A stretch of 64,000 nt of DNA from Paludibacteraceae bacterium (GTDB lineage Bacteria > Bacteroidota > Bacteroidia > Bacteroidales > Paludibacteraceae), in assembly GCA_024401535.1 (NCBI GenBank), contig JAKSKX010000008.1:31597-95596 (forward strand), in the 5' to 3' direction. A program made the position numbers and the translations under genes. Below are positions 1-7,556 of this stretch, piece by piece; position 1 is the first letter of the stretch; every line of letters starts with the position of its first letter. The notes under the pieces were generated by a model. That model did not search any database, was not told where the DNA came from, and saw nothing but the letters and a program-made list of their open reading frames with translations.

Positions 1-80
1 GGTATCTATTTCCCTTTGTTTGTACTACAAAGTTACAAAAAATCAGCGAGATAGCCAAATTTTAGGGGCATTATTTTCGC
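1..80. repeat. 80-bp direct repeat, copy 1
   Basis: This block is base-for-base identical to 2570-2649. It carries a minus-strand Bacteroidota promoter and is followed, as is copy 2, by a GGACTCTTTT element. It may extend upstream of the window. Because the promoter faces left, another minus-strand gene probably lies just outside the window. Confidence 0.95.
28..59 (-). promoter_or_regulatory. Bacteroidota promoter inside repeat copy 1
   Basis: On the minus strand TTTG (56-59) is followed after 20 bases by TAACTTTG (28-35), matching the Bacteroidota -33/-7 consensus. It fires out of the window. Confidence 0.7.
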
Positions 81-97
81 TAAAAACGAAGAAAAAA

Positions 98-385
98 GAG
101 GGGCGGACTCTTTTGTTCAAGGGTATTAAAACAGGCGATTATTCGCCTTATTTAGTGGCTAAAAACGGTTAGAGGTTACAACCGTATGATTTAGGGATTG
201 CTTTGAAAGATTCTTGGATCTGGTTAGAGGTTCTTGCCGTGGACCGTTTGTAATATAGCAACGAATTTGCAGATTCTAACTCTGCCAATTCGGATTAAGA
301 TTTAGTAAAATGTTGTCTGAGCTTTGCATCTGCCAACATTTTCAGGATAGGATTTCCTTTGGGAAAAGGAAAAATAAACTTCTGT
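98..385. repeat. Hairpin-bearing spacer element A
   Basis: The ordered motifs are GGGCGGACTCTTTT (101-114), the small palindrome GGCGATTATTCGCC (134-147), a CGAATTTGCA block, and a hairpin (stem 307-315 with 334-342) whose loop holds GCTTTGCA and which is followed by TTTTCAGGATAG. The same order recurs in element C (1364-1700). No convincing gene is visible in this stretch. Confidence 0.7.
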
Positions 386-443
386 GGAATAACGGTTGTG
401 AATCTTAAAATTCGCTCCGTCATTCCTCAGAAGCAAAAATAGA

Positions 444-560
444 AAAACATTGTCGTGTGCTTTGCAAAGACAATGTTTTCAGGATAGTTAAGCCCTTAGG
501 GTAAAGAAAAAGCAGCAGGCAGTTGTGAACCCATAAAGTTCGCTCTGCCTTGCTGTCTAT
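444..560. repeat. Partial spacer element B with hairpin
   Basis: A perfect 11-bp stem (444-454 with 469-479) again has GCTTTGCA in its loop and TTTTCAGGATAG after it, followed by a CCTTAGGG and GCAGTTGTGAA block like that in element C. The stem bases differ from A and C while pairing is kept. The 72-codon frame across this region has no homology I recognise and is not called a gene. Confidence 0.65.
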
Positions 561-638
561 ATCGCTCTTGCAAGAAAAAACATAAAAGGCGAGGAATCCA
601 GAAGTACGCTGGGGTTTTATATTTTGACTTACACTCAT

Positions 639-1049
639 TTAATAAGTAAAACGAACCTTACAAAGTTCCTCTGCAAAAGCATGAATAGAATCAGCAACCT
701 TTTCAAGAGTCTGCTTGCTTGGTTTTCTTTTTCCAGAAGCATAATGCCATAATTGTTTTTGATTAACTCCTGTAAGAGATTCAAGAGCTGACTTACTCAA
801 TACCTTAGAGTATGCGTTCAAAAATGAGCATAGGTCGTATTCATATTCAATTTCATACTCACCTTTCAATATATCTGGAATTTCAAGTTCCATTTCGTTA
901 CAAGTTTCTACATACAACTCAATAGCTTCTTTAACCGACTCTTTTACCTTCTTTTCATCTTTTCCCGTAGCTGTGATACCATCTACATCACATACATAAG
1001 CTGACAAATTATTATCAGCATATTCTATCATAACTGTAACTTTCTTCAT
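639..1049 (-). CDS. hicB: HicB-type antitoxin with helix-turn-helix
   Basis: A 136-residue antitoxin of the HicB family. It should neutralise the adjacent HicA RNase and repress the operon. The N-terminal half has the HicB degraded RNase-H-like pattern (tyrosine- and acid-rich, 'CDVDGITATGKDEKKV'), and the C-terminal half has a helix-turn-helix ('LTGVNQKQLWHYASGKRKPS') giving DNA binding. The start at 1049 (MKKVTV) is preferred over a start eight codons upstream because it gives the standard HicB N-terminus; 30 bases separate it from the hicA stop. The gene lies downstream of hicA in one transcript. Assignment is by motif. Confidence 0.85.
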   Translation of the reverse strand: MKKVTVMIEYADNNLSAYVCDVDGITATGKDEKKVKESVKEAIELYVETCNEMELEIPDILKGEYEIEYEYDLCSFLNAYSKVLSKSALESLTGVNQKQLWHYASGKRKPSKQTLEKVADSIHAFAEELCKVRFTY

Positions 1050-1079
1050 ATCTAAATACTTTATACAATACAATGGGGA

Positions 1080-1259
1080 TTACACCCCCATTGCTCTTAA
1101 AATGCTTTGTTCAGTTCCTTTCGGAATGTCATCACTCAATTTACCAGGAACAACTACTATTCCCTTACCTTCTTTAAAATATACTCTATGGTCACCTTTC
1201 ATTCGCTTGAATACCCAATGATTGTCTTCAAGTTTTTTAATGATTTCCTTGACCTTCAT
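1080..1259 (-). CDS. hicA: HicA-type mRNA interferase toxin
   Basis: A 59-residue protein (begins MKVKEIIKKLEDN) with the HicA double-stranded-RNA-binding fold signature. The lysine-rich first helix is followed by 'KGDHRVYF', where the histidine is the family's catalytic residue, then 'GKGIVVVPGK' and a C-terminal helix. HicA toxins cleave mRNA when free of HicB. The start has a strong GGAGG (1269-1273) and a good promoter upstream. It is first in a two-gene operon with hicB, the usual HicAB order. At this size it is easily missed by gene finders. Confidence 0.88.
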   Translation of the reverse strand: MKVKEIIKKLEDNHWVFKRMKGDHRVYFKEGKGIVVVPGKLSDDIPKGTEQSILRAMGV

Positions 1260-1294
1260 AAAAATTTACCTCCTTTCTTTATTTATTTACAATG

Positions 1295-1326
1295 CAAAGA
1301 TAACTAAATTTCTACTAATTTACAAA
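1295..1326 (-). promoter_or_regulatory. hicAB promoter
   Basis: On the minus strand TTTG (1323-1326), 20 bases, then TATCTTTG (1295-1302), an excellent match to the Bacteroidota consensus. The hicA start lies 35 bases downstream of the -7 box with AAGGAGG (1269-1275) between. Confidence 0.85.
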
Positions 1327-1363
1327 TAAATAACCAAAAAGTTATCATATAGACACCAAAAAG

Positions 1364-1700
1364 TTTAGGGGCGGACTCTTTTCTTCAAAGGAACTAAAAT
1401 AGGCGATTATTCGCCCTGCTATGCACCTAAAATGGCTATAGGATGCTTCTGTATAATATTAAAGATTGCTTTGCTAAGTTATTGCAAACAGTTAGAGAAT
1501 CTATCCGTTTATAATTTCCAATATAGCACCGAATTTGCAAAATTTGACTTTGCTAATTTGGTCTTAGGATAGCAAAACATAGGCTTCGGCTTTGCACAAG
1601 CCTTATGTTTTCAGGATAGTTAGTCCTTTGGAAAAAAGAAAAGGCAGCAGTGCAGTTGTAAAGATCTGCCTTGATGCCCTTTCAATGTTGCTCTAACAAG
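1364..1700. repeat. Hairpin-bearing spacer element C
   Basis: This repeats element A in the same order: TTTAGGGGCGGACTCTTTT (1364-1382), GGCGATTATTCGCC (1402-1415), a CGAATTTGCA block, and a hairpin (1574-1586 with 1598-1611, one bulge) with GCTTTGCA in its loop and TTTTCAGGATAG after it. It fills the interval between the 246-codon gene and hicA. No gene is seen in it. Confidence 0.7.
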
Positions 1701-1704
1701 AAAA

Positions 1705-1730
1705 GCCAGTTCCTTTTTACAGGAACTGGC
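1705..1730 (-). terminator. Intrinsic terminator of the 246-codon gene
   Basis: A perfect 10-bp stem (1705-1714 with 1721-1730) and a 6-base loop, followed on the minus strand by TTTTCTTG. It lies about 55 bases past the stop of the gene at 1787-2527. A weaker G-U-containing hairpin sits at about 1750-1768. Confidence 0.75.
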
Positions 1731-1786
1731 AAAAAGCGGGAAAGAGTACCACCACCTAAAAAAGGCGGTGGCATTTCCCTTCAAAA

Positions 1787-2527
1787 CTAATCTATCTTCT
1801 CAGCAGAAGGGCAATAAGGGCAATCGCAGTTATAGTCTCCGATGCGTGCCTTTACTCTCTGCAAAACCGCCTCCGGCAAGAAGTTCTCGGTAAATTCCGA
1901 CATTGACACCTTGTAGCCTTTCACATTTGTGCGGTAGGCATAGATGCCATCGTAGTTGCAGGTGTCATAGGCAAACTCTATTCCGGCTCGGTTGCATTCG
2001 CTAATCAGTTCCTCAAGTTCATGTATGAGTTCCTTCTGTCTCTCGTCAAGAAAGAACTGCCTTGCCCATCCGCCTTGCAGTTCCTCCGTTCCGTCTTGGA
2101 AAGTGGTCTTAATCTGCTCCATCTTCAGTGCCTCATCCTTTGAGTTATAGAAGAAAAACTCGGAAGGCTTGACCGATTGTCCGCATATCGAGACAACACA
2201 CTCGTTGTTCTCGATGTTCCATGTCTCGAAAGTCATCAAACCGGAAAACAACTCAAAATCCTTGACAAAGAAATACTGATTTCCTTTTCTTAGTCTTTGC
2301 TCCGCCTTGTCCTCGAAAACCAAGTAATTTTCGACAGAAGCATTATGCTCGCATTCCTTACTGACAAAAAGCGAGTCCGCATCGAGAGTGTCCTTGCACA
2401 CACTGCCGTTAGGTAGCACTACCCTTGCCTCTCCAATAGAAAAATTGTACTCGGAGACTTCGCACTCCAAGACACCTTGCAAGCCTTGATTGTCAACCAA
2501 GTCACTTGCCTTAACAAATACCTTCAT
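1787..2527 (-). CDS. Hypothetical protein, 246 residues
   Basis: I do not recognise this family. The protein is acidic, has no signal peptide or membrane segment, and ends in a cysteine cluster ('NCDCPYCPS') that could bind a metal. It looks genuine: it is a single long frame with its own promoter in the 80-bp repeat and its own terminator. It sits in the same orientation and the same spacer-promoter-gene arrangement as hicAB, suggesting one of a series of exchangeable accessory cassettes. Its third-position composition is richer in G and C than that of hicAB next door. Confidence 0.75.
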   Translation of the reverse strand: MKVFVKASDLVDNQGLQGVLECEVSEYNFSIGEARVVLPNGSVCKDTLDADSLFVSKECEHNASVENYLVFEDKAEQRLRKGNQYFFVKDFELFSGLMTFETWNIENNECVVSICGQSVKPSEFFFYNSKDEALKMEQIKTTFQDGTEELQGGWARQFFLDERQKELIHELEELISECNRAGIEFAYDTCNYDGIYAYRTNVKGYKVSMSEFTENFLPEAVLQRVKARIGDYNCDCPYCPSAEKID

Positions 2528-2569
2528 TTTAGAAAAACATTAAAAATTAAAATTATAAGGATTCAAAGG

Positions 2570-2649
2570 GGTATCTATTTCCCTTTGTTTGTACTACAAA
2601 GTTACAAAAAATCAGCGAGATAGCCAAATTTTAGGGGCATTATTTTCGC
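2570..2649. repeat. 80-bp direct repeat, copy 2
   Basis: Identical to 1-80. It ends just before a TTTAGGGTGGACTCTTTT sequence resembling the start of the spacer elements. The perfect identity over noncoding DNA 2.5 kb apart implies recent duplication or gene conversion. Confidence 0.95.
2597..2628 (-). promoter_or_regulatory. Promoter of the 246-codon gene
   Basis: On the minus strand TTTG (2625-2628), 20 bases, TAACTTTG (2597-2604). The start codon at 2527 is about 70 bases downstream. Confidence 0.8.
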
Positions 2650-2696
2650 AAAAACAAAGAAATTTTAGGGTGGACTCTTTTTTTCTTCGGCTATGC

Positions 2697-2727
2697 TTTG
2701 CAGTCTCAAAAATTATTCGTATATTTG
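2697..2727 (+). promoter_or_regulatory. Distal promoter of the 585-codon gene leader
   Basis: TTTG (2697-2700), 19 bases, TATATTTG (2720-2727). Transcription would begin near 2733 and meet a terminator-like hairpin at 2759-2798 before reaching the gene at 3005. Confidence 0.75.
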
Positions 2728-2758
2728 CAGTATTAAAAATTAAAAATTTTAAGGATTC

Positions 2759-2805
2759 GCAGTAATTGCTGCGTGATGTAGTGGTTACTGCTTTTTTTAT
2801 TTTTT
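2759..2805 (+). terminator. Leader terminator or attenuator
   Basis: Stem GCAGTAA (2759-2765) with TTACTGC (2785-2791), followed by seven T and a further T-rich run. It lies about 25 bases after the predicted start from the upstream promoter and about 200 bases before the gene, so it could end a short RNA or act as an attenuator. Confidence 0.6.
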
Positions 2806-2817
2806 GTTTTGGATAAA

Positions 2818-2990
2818 TATCTTTGATATAAGGCAAATTCCTGGATGTTCGGCTTAGGGAAATGAAAGGCACACAGTCTGTGTGGTCTCATAAGAGACCG
2901 AAGCGAAAGCGTAGTCTGGAATACCCCGACCTTTATGGTAAGCCCCAAATAAGAAAAATGATCCAAAAGATACTAAATTGTATATTACAA
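2818..2990 (+). ncRNA. Candidate structured RNA or leader
   Basis: A second -7 box (TATCTTTG, 2818-2825) precedes about 170 bases of non-coding sequence with packed hairpins: CACAC-AGTCT-GTGTG, GGTCTC-ATAA-GAGACC, a GCGAAAGC mini-hairpin and a CCCC-rich 3' segment. It is clearly more GC-rich and structured than the surrounding intergenic DNA. It could be a free-standing small RNA or the structured leader of the 585-codon gene. It resembles intergenic RNA-like sequences I associate with Bacteroidales, but I cannot name a family. Confidence 0.45.
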
Positions 2991-3004
2991 AAACTTTTAA
3001 AATA

Positions 3005-4735
3005 ATGAAAATCAATGGATTCGCTTATGACAGCGAGACTCAAACATATTGCAGAACGCAAACAAATTCTGAATTAAATGCCGATGGAACAACATCGACT
3101 AAAACCATTAAACTCCCTATAGATCAAGAACTTAACGAAAAAATTAAAGAACTTGCTGAAATCTCTAAAAAAGGAGAAAAGTTTAATCTTGAACAACTAA
3201 AATTCCTTTACATTCATAAAAACGACCATGATATAGCACCCGAAATTTCTAAATTCAACAGGGATTATCTTAATAACCTTAGAGAAACTATAGATGAAAA
3301 TCGTAGAGCCGAACTTATTGCTGCACAAGAAGTTACAAATCGTTGGAGTTCACTTCTAAATGAATCTCATGATCCATTTACAGCTTTCCTTTTCAGCTTC
3401 ATGACAGCTTATTCTAAGCACAAAGAAGACCTTGTTAGAGAAGCTACAAAACTTGACTTCGCCATCACAACAGAAGAAAATAAAACTCAAAATGAAGCTA
3501 TAGCAAAATTTCTAAATGCTCTTGACTTTAAAGAAGGTGACGTAAAAATCATTCACATCGAAACTGCAGATTCAGAGCAAATTAAAGTCATTAAGACAAA
3601 GGAAGATTGGTCAAATCTCGCAAATGACGAAGCCTTTAAAAGCCTCATAACTGATGAAAAATCACAGACTTCCATTTACTCAACAACAGCAGAAAAATTC
3701 AAGGATTTTGAGGAAAAACTTGCATCTGCAGAAAATAAAAAATCAGTTCTAAATGAAAATTTAGGCACTCCTGATGCACAAAAAACTTACGGAGAATCGA
3801 CAAAAGAAGGAGTCGAGTTTTCGCAGAAAATGAGACATGACGCTTCGTCTGAAGAGAGCAAGGCTTCTGAGCAGAAGAAGGAGCATACAGAGAGTAAAAG
3901 CCCTAAAGAAGGAGAAAAGGAGAAAAGAACTTCTAAGAAGACAAAGCTTCCTATAGAGGAAATGCTTGCTCAAAAAGACACAATAAAGATTCCATCGAGA
4001 GAGCAATCCATAGAAGGAAACGAAGAAAAAAAATCAAACGAAGGGAAAGCAGAGGATCAAGCGGAAACAAAAAAAGTCGAACAGGAGGAAAAGAAAGAAT
4101 CTGTAAGAGAAGAAAAGAGAGTAGATCCGAAGATAGAAAGATTGGAGGAGGAACTGCAATTCATCTACAGCCAAGATGTAGCCAAACTAAAAGAGTCTGG
4201 AGACTTTGACAAACTCCTACAAGGAGAAAAGATAACCATTCTATCGCCAGACAAGGCTATATCAGCCGACATAGCAATAGTGGAAGAGGGAAACAGATTC
4301 CAGATAATGTCAGGGAACCTACAGGTTCATGCAGAAGAAAAGCTGAGCGAAAGACAAAAGGAGCTACTGGAACCTGCAGGAAAGCTTCATTTGATGCCAT
4401 ACATGAACGAGAAGGAAAAAAGGGAATGGCAGACAGTAAGTGAGGACAACATACCAGACCAAATAGGAGGTCACTCTGTGACAAACCAGGAAAAGAAGGC
4501 TTTGTTGAAAGGAGAAGTCATAGTGCTAACAGACTGCACGGAAAATTCTCCGAATCAAAAGCCATACACTGCAGAGGTTCATGCTACTTTAAAGAAATCG
4601 GAAAATGGCATTATAAAGCCAGTAATGTCGGTTAATCCGAAAGGATTCAGCGAGAAGCAGTCGAAGGGAGAAAAGCAGAGCGAGAAGCAGGATCAGAAGC
4701 AAGTAAAAACTAAAAAACAAGGAATAAAAATATAA
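3005..4735 (+). CDS. Conjugation-element protein with DUF3945/4099-like C-terminus and basic tail
   Basis: A 576-residue protein. An N-terminal globular part is followed by a long, highly charged Lys/Glu-rich linker (about residues 255-375). The C-terminal part has two modules resembling the DUF3945/DUF4099 repeats of Bacteroidales mobile elements ('LLQGEKITILSPDKAI' and 'IGGHSVTNQEKKALLKGEV'). The last residues (KKQGIKI) resemble the tails of the relaxase and four other proteins here. ATG 3005 is preferred to the TTG nine codons upstream because the recurring leader motif TATTACAA...TTTTAAAATAA ends directly before it. It is followed after 5 bases by the next gene, so the two probably form an operon. 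The biochemical role is unknown. Confidence 0.75.
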   Translation: MKINGFAYDSETQTYCRTQTNSELNADGTTSTKTIKLPIDQELNEKIKELAEISKKGEKFNLEQLKFLYIHKNDHDIAPEISKFNRDYLNNLRETIDENRRAELIAAQEVTNRWSSLLNESHDPFTAFLFSFMTAYSKHKEDLVREATKLDFAITTEENKTQNEAIAKFLNALDFKEGDVKIIHIETADSEQIKVIKTKEDWSNLANDEAFKSLITDEKSQTSIYSTTAEKFKDFEEKLASAENKKSVLNENLGTPDAQKTYGESTKEGVEFSQKMRHDASSEESKASEQKKEHTESKSPKEGEKEKRTSKKTKLPIEEMLAQKDTIKIPSREQSIEGNEEKKSNEGKAEDQAETKKVEQEEKKESVREEKRVDPKIERLEEELQFIYSQDVAKLKESGDFDKLLQGEKITILSPDKAISADIAIVEEGNRFQIMSGNLQVHAEEKLSERQKELLEPAGKLHLMPYMNEKEKREWQTVSEDNIPDQIGGHSVTNQEKKALLKGEVIVLTDCTENSPNQKPYTAEVHATLKKSENGIIKPVMSVNPKGFSEKQSKGEKQSEKQDQKQVKTKKQGIKI

Positions 4736-4740
4736 ACAAT

Positions 4741-5397
4741 ATGCCACTTAATTACAAATACCAGTTGGAGCCACTTCGTACATGGTTCCTTACAGAGTCT
4801 CCGAAGGAGGCTGTAATCTCGTTCAGAGAAATGTGTGAGACACTATTAGATACACCAGACTCTTTCATGGAGAACATAATGAATGAAGAGTTCATCAAGA
4901 AGATGAACGGCTACATGAACGAGATCAACAAGTCAAATGACCAACTTGAAAAAATAGTCAATTTCTTGGAGCATAACCATGACGAGGAGGAAGGTTATAC
5001 AGCTTTCGAGTACCTACTGGTGCGCAAGCACAATGTAAGCCAGGAAAGTGTAGGATTCATCAGAAGCCAGTATAACTTCTTTTTGGATATTCATGCCATA
5101 TCTGATCAAGTCAAGAGAAACAATGAAGAATCCGAGTTTGAAGCATACAAAGATCAAGTCAAAGAGATCTTGAAATCATCATGTGCGAAGAAGAACGAAA
5201 TGTGCAGCTACTTGAATGACTATGCTACGTTCATGTCCGAATTGGAGTCTGTCACAGAAGCAAACGAGAAATATCCTGAGGTACAGGAATTAGACCAGGA
5301 GGGCTTTGAATCATTCCTTATGAATGGAGTTCAAATCATTGACAACTACCGAAAGATTAAGGAGGAGGAAGCAAAGAAGAGCAATTCAGAAATGTAA
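4741..5397 (+). CDS. Hypothetical protein, 218 residues
   Basis: I do not recognise a family. The protein is acidic, predicted almost all helical with no membrane segment, and has a Lys/Glu-rich C-terminus. It starts 5 bases after the stop of the 576-residue gene and is followed by an intrinsic terminator, so it is the last gene of a two-gene operon. A cytosolic partner of the upstream protein is a guess from position only. Confidence 0.7.
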   Translation: MPLNYKYQLEPLRTWFLTESPKEAVISFREMCETLLDTPDSFMENIMNEEFIKKMNGYMNEINKSNDQLEKIVNFLEHNHDEEEGYTAFEYLLVRKHNVSQESVGFIRSQYNFFLDIHAISDQVKRNNEESEFEAYKDQVKEILKSSCAKKNEMCSYLNDYATFMSELESVTEANEKYPEVQELDQEGFESFLMNGVQIIDNYRKIKEEEAKKSNSEM

Positions 5398-5421
5398 TAA
5401 CAAAGAACGGTTTTGGTAGAG

Positions 5422-5459
5422 AATCCCCATTTATGCTTAGCAAAGTGGGGATTTTTTTC
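5422..5459 (+). terminator. Intrinsic terminator
   Basis: Stem AATCCCCA (5422-5429) with TGGGGATT (5446-5453) followed by a T run, 25 bases after the stop of the 218-codon gene. Confidence 0.85.
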
Positions 5460-5468
5460 ATATCTGCA

Positions 5469-5499
5469 CTTGGGTATATCAATTTTATTGGTAATTTTG
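5469..5499 (+). promoter_or_regulatory. Promoter of the histone-like fragment
   Basis: CTTG (5469-5472), 19 bases, TAATTTTG (5492-5499), 21 bases before the ATG at 5521. Confidence 0.6.
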
Positions 5500-5520
5500 G
5501 TGGATTTTAAAAGTACAAAT

Positions 5521-5628
5521 ATGAAAGAAATCGTAGAAAAGATTGCAGAAGCTTACGCTTCCTTTACTAAGGATGCAAGCTCTAACATTGAGGGCAACAA
5601 GGCTGCTGGAACAGTTGATATGGCATAA
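5521..5628 (+). pseudogene. Truncated histone H1-like protein gene
   Basis: A 35-codon frame beginning MKEIVEKIAEAYASF and containing 'NKAAGT', the N-terminal signature of the small histone H1-like DNA-binding protein common in Bacteroidales. The family normally continues with an Arg/Lys-rich helix ('RARKASLEIEK' type) to about 55-60 residues. Here it ends in VDMA and a stop, so the basic DNA-binding part is lost. The promoter upstream is intact. The stretch 5629-5800 after it has a small hairpin (GCACA...TGTGC near 5733) but no gene that I can see. A short functional peptide cannot be excluded. Confidence 0.6.
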
Positions 5629-5800
5629 GAATGAAAACTATAATCCGTCAAATATTAATGAACAACAAACAATATAACGGTTAAATTCCTATCGCACAAT
5701 GCAGAACTTTTTAAAAATTAGATGGCACAAGGTAACTGTGCAACTATAGACTGAACATCAGTCACGGATAAAAGTATGCAAGAAAATAAAATGTAAGATT

Positions 5801-7153
5801 ATGAGGATAAATAAATTAACAATAAAAAATTTACGTCTTTATGGAGACGAAGAGCAGATTATAGAGTTTGATAATCAAAAGAAAATAACAATTCTTTTAG
5901 GGGATAATGGAGCAGGAAAAACATCGCTTCTTTATGGAATCTCTGTGTTATTGAGTCAGTTTTACAAACATTTTCCAGGATGCTCTGTTCGTAGTTTTAC
6001 AGAAGAAGATGTAAGGGCTGTGAATAATACAAGAAGAGCGGATTACTTGCATGTTGGTATTGATATAGTTCCGACAAATGATAGTGAGAGTCAGAAGATG
6101 GAATATGATTCTGAGGAAAATAGACATCATATTACTGCCGATATTTATAAGAAAGGCAATATGACTAAAGCAATTCAAACTTCAGAATTGAAAGCCTTAG
6201 CGGATTTTTCACTTGCATTTAAGTCTAATATTGACGAAGGTGTACAGGTATCTTTGCCTGTAATTGCATATTATGGCACTGAGCGTGGTCAGATAAAACC
6301 GGTGGAACGTCGACGCAATTTCAACGAGATTTTTCCACGATGGGAAATATATAAATCTGATTCTTTAGAGTCTGCTACTGATTTCAAGCGCTTTTTTACA
6401 TGGTTTGAGCGAAATGAAGATTTGGAGCGACGTGAACAGTTACGTCAAATGAAAGAGACTGGATCTGTTCAGTATTCTTCTCATGTACTCAACGCTGTAA
6501 GAGATGCTCTTAACAAATTGTTCCCTAATTATTTGGAAAATCCAAGGGTAGAGACCAGTCCTCTGCGATTCGTAATGGATGATATAACAGACCCGAACAA
6601 CATTGTCGAAAGAAGACTGGAACGCATGAGTGATGGATATCGCATTACTATTGCGATGGTGGCAGACATTGCATCTCGCATGGCTGAAGCCAATCCTTCT
6701 TTGGAATTATCTGGTTTAAAGAATCCGCTAGAATCTCATGGAATAGTTATGATAGACGAAATTGATTTGCATCTTCATCCGAAGTTGCAAAGAGAGATTT
6801 TGCGAAAGTTGACAAGCATATTTCCTAATCTTCAGTTTATTGTAAGCTCTCATAGCCCAAGCGTTATACTTGGTGCATTGGATATGGTGCAGGTAGTTAA
6901 ACTGGACCATGGAGAGATTGATAATAATGTGAACACAGAGCAATACAATAAATATGATGTTAGTCTTGTATTGTTAAGCGATTTGTTTGGACTAGAGAAT
7001 GTGAGAACGAAACAATTTAAGGAAATTGAATCAAGACAAAATGAATTGTTAAGCAAGAATGGTCTTACCGATGAGGATAGAGAGGATTTGAAGAGGATTG
7101 CGAAAGAAATGAGAATGTACGGGTATGCAAATGGGAGGGGGAAAAATGATTAA
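5801..7153 (+). CDS. ptuA: PtuA-like AAA ATPase of a Septu defence system
   Basis: A 450-residue ATPase of the SMC/ABC-like AAA group used in anti-phage systems. It starts with the typical 'MRINKLTIKNLRLYG' strand, has Walker A 'LGDNGAGKTS' (about residues 33-42), a signature-like 'RMSDGYRIT', Walker B 'GIVMIDEIDLHLHP' (about 312-325) and the switch 'FIVSSHSPSVI'. In Septu and related retron systems PtuA works with the HNH nuclease PtuB, and here its stop overlaps a ptuB-like frame by 8 bases. The frame is intact. Since the partner is broken, the pair is probably not functional as encoded. No reverse transcriptase lies nearby, so a retron is not supported. Confidence 0.75.
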   Translation: MRINKLTIKNLRLYGDEEQIIEFDNQKKITILLGDNGAGKTSLLYGISVLLSQFYKHFPGCSVRSFTEEDVRAVNNTRRADYLHVGIDIVPTNDSESQKMEYDSEENRHHITADIYKKGNMTKAIQTSELKALADFSLAFKSNIDEGVQVSLPVIAYYGTERGQIKPVERRRNFNEIFPRWEIYKSDSLESATDFKRFFTWFERNEDLERREQLRQMKETGSVQYSSHVLNAVRDALNKLFPNYLENPRVETSPLRFVMDDITDPNNIVERRLERMSDGYRITIAMVADIASRMAEANPSLELSGLKNPLESHGIVMIDEIDLHLHPKLQREILRKLTSIFPNLQFIVSSHSPSVILGALDMVQVVKLDHGEIDNNVNTEQYNKYDVSLVLLSDLFGLENVRTKQFKEIESRQNELLSKNGLTDEDREDLKRIAKEMRMYGYANGRGKND

Positions 7154-7556
7154 ATTAACGAAATCAAGTACTGTTCCTCCTACTTTGATGTGACAAAGTG
7201 TTCAAAATGAAAAGAATGTAATTCAGACAAAAATATTAAAAGGTCAAATACCAGAATCTAAAGATTTTAAGTATAAACTTTATGGAGCACAAGATGTAAA
7301 AGATCAATTACGAAAGGATCAGCATGATAAATGTATATTTTGTGAATGTACTTTGCTTGATAAAGATGGCGGCGAGGTTGAACATTTTTGCCCCAAAACT
7401 GCTTATCGTCAAAAAATAAAAGGAAGTTATACGAGACCTGCATATTATTTATGTGCTTATGAATGGGAAAATCTCTCTCTTTCTTATTGCTATACGGAGT
7501 TTATGAATAAATCAGGAATACTAAATGAGGTTCAATTTCTTAAACCTTTGATTTAA
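7146..7556 (+). pseudogene. ptuB: Broken ptuB-like HNH nuclease gene
   Basis: Starting from the ATG that overlaps the ptuA stop, the frame reads MIKLTKSSTVPPTLM and then hits an in-frame TGA at codon 16. The same frame continues with a recognisable PtuB HNH region: 'KCIFCE', 'EVEHFCPK', 'YEWENLSLSYC'. It stops at 7556 where the family would normally still supply the second CxxC-N metal and catalytic segment and a further 100 or so residues. No in-frame start lies between the TGA and the HNH region. Both a nonsense mutation and a 3' truncation therefore inactivate it; the 3' end abuts the convergent hipT gene. Confidence 0.75.

Noticed and set aside
420-638. 72-codon minus-strand frame
   Set aside because: It lies across hairpin element B and low-complexity spacer DNA, with no protein features or ribosome-binding context.
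98-1700. Spacer elements considered as true integron attC sites
   Set aside because: The conserved cores do not match the usual RYYYAAC/GTTRRRY pairing and no integron integrase is visible; kept only as a cassette-like hypothesis.
7191-7193. In-frame TGA in ptuB considered as recoding
   Set aside because: TGA is an ordinary stop in Bacteroidota, the gene is also truncated at its 3' end, and there is no sign of selenocysteine machinery or a conserved recoding hairpin.
5629-7556. Septu genes considered as part of a retron
   Set aside because: No reverse transcriptase and no msr/msd-like RNA with a reverse-transcriptase neighbour is seen; PtuA/PtuB also occur without retrons.
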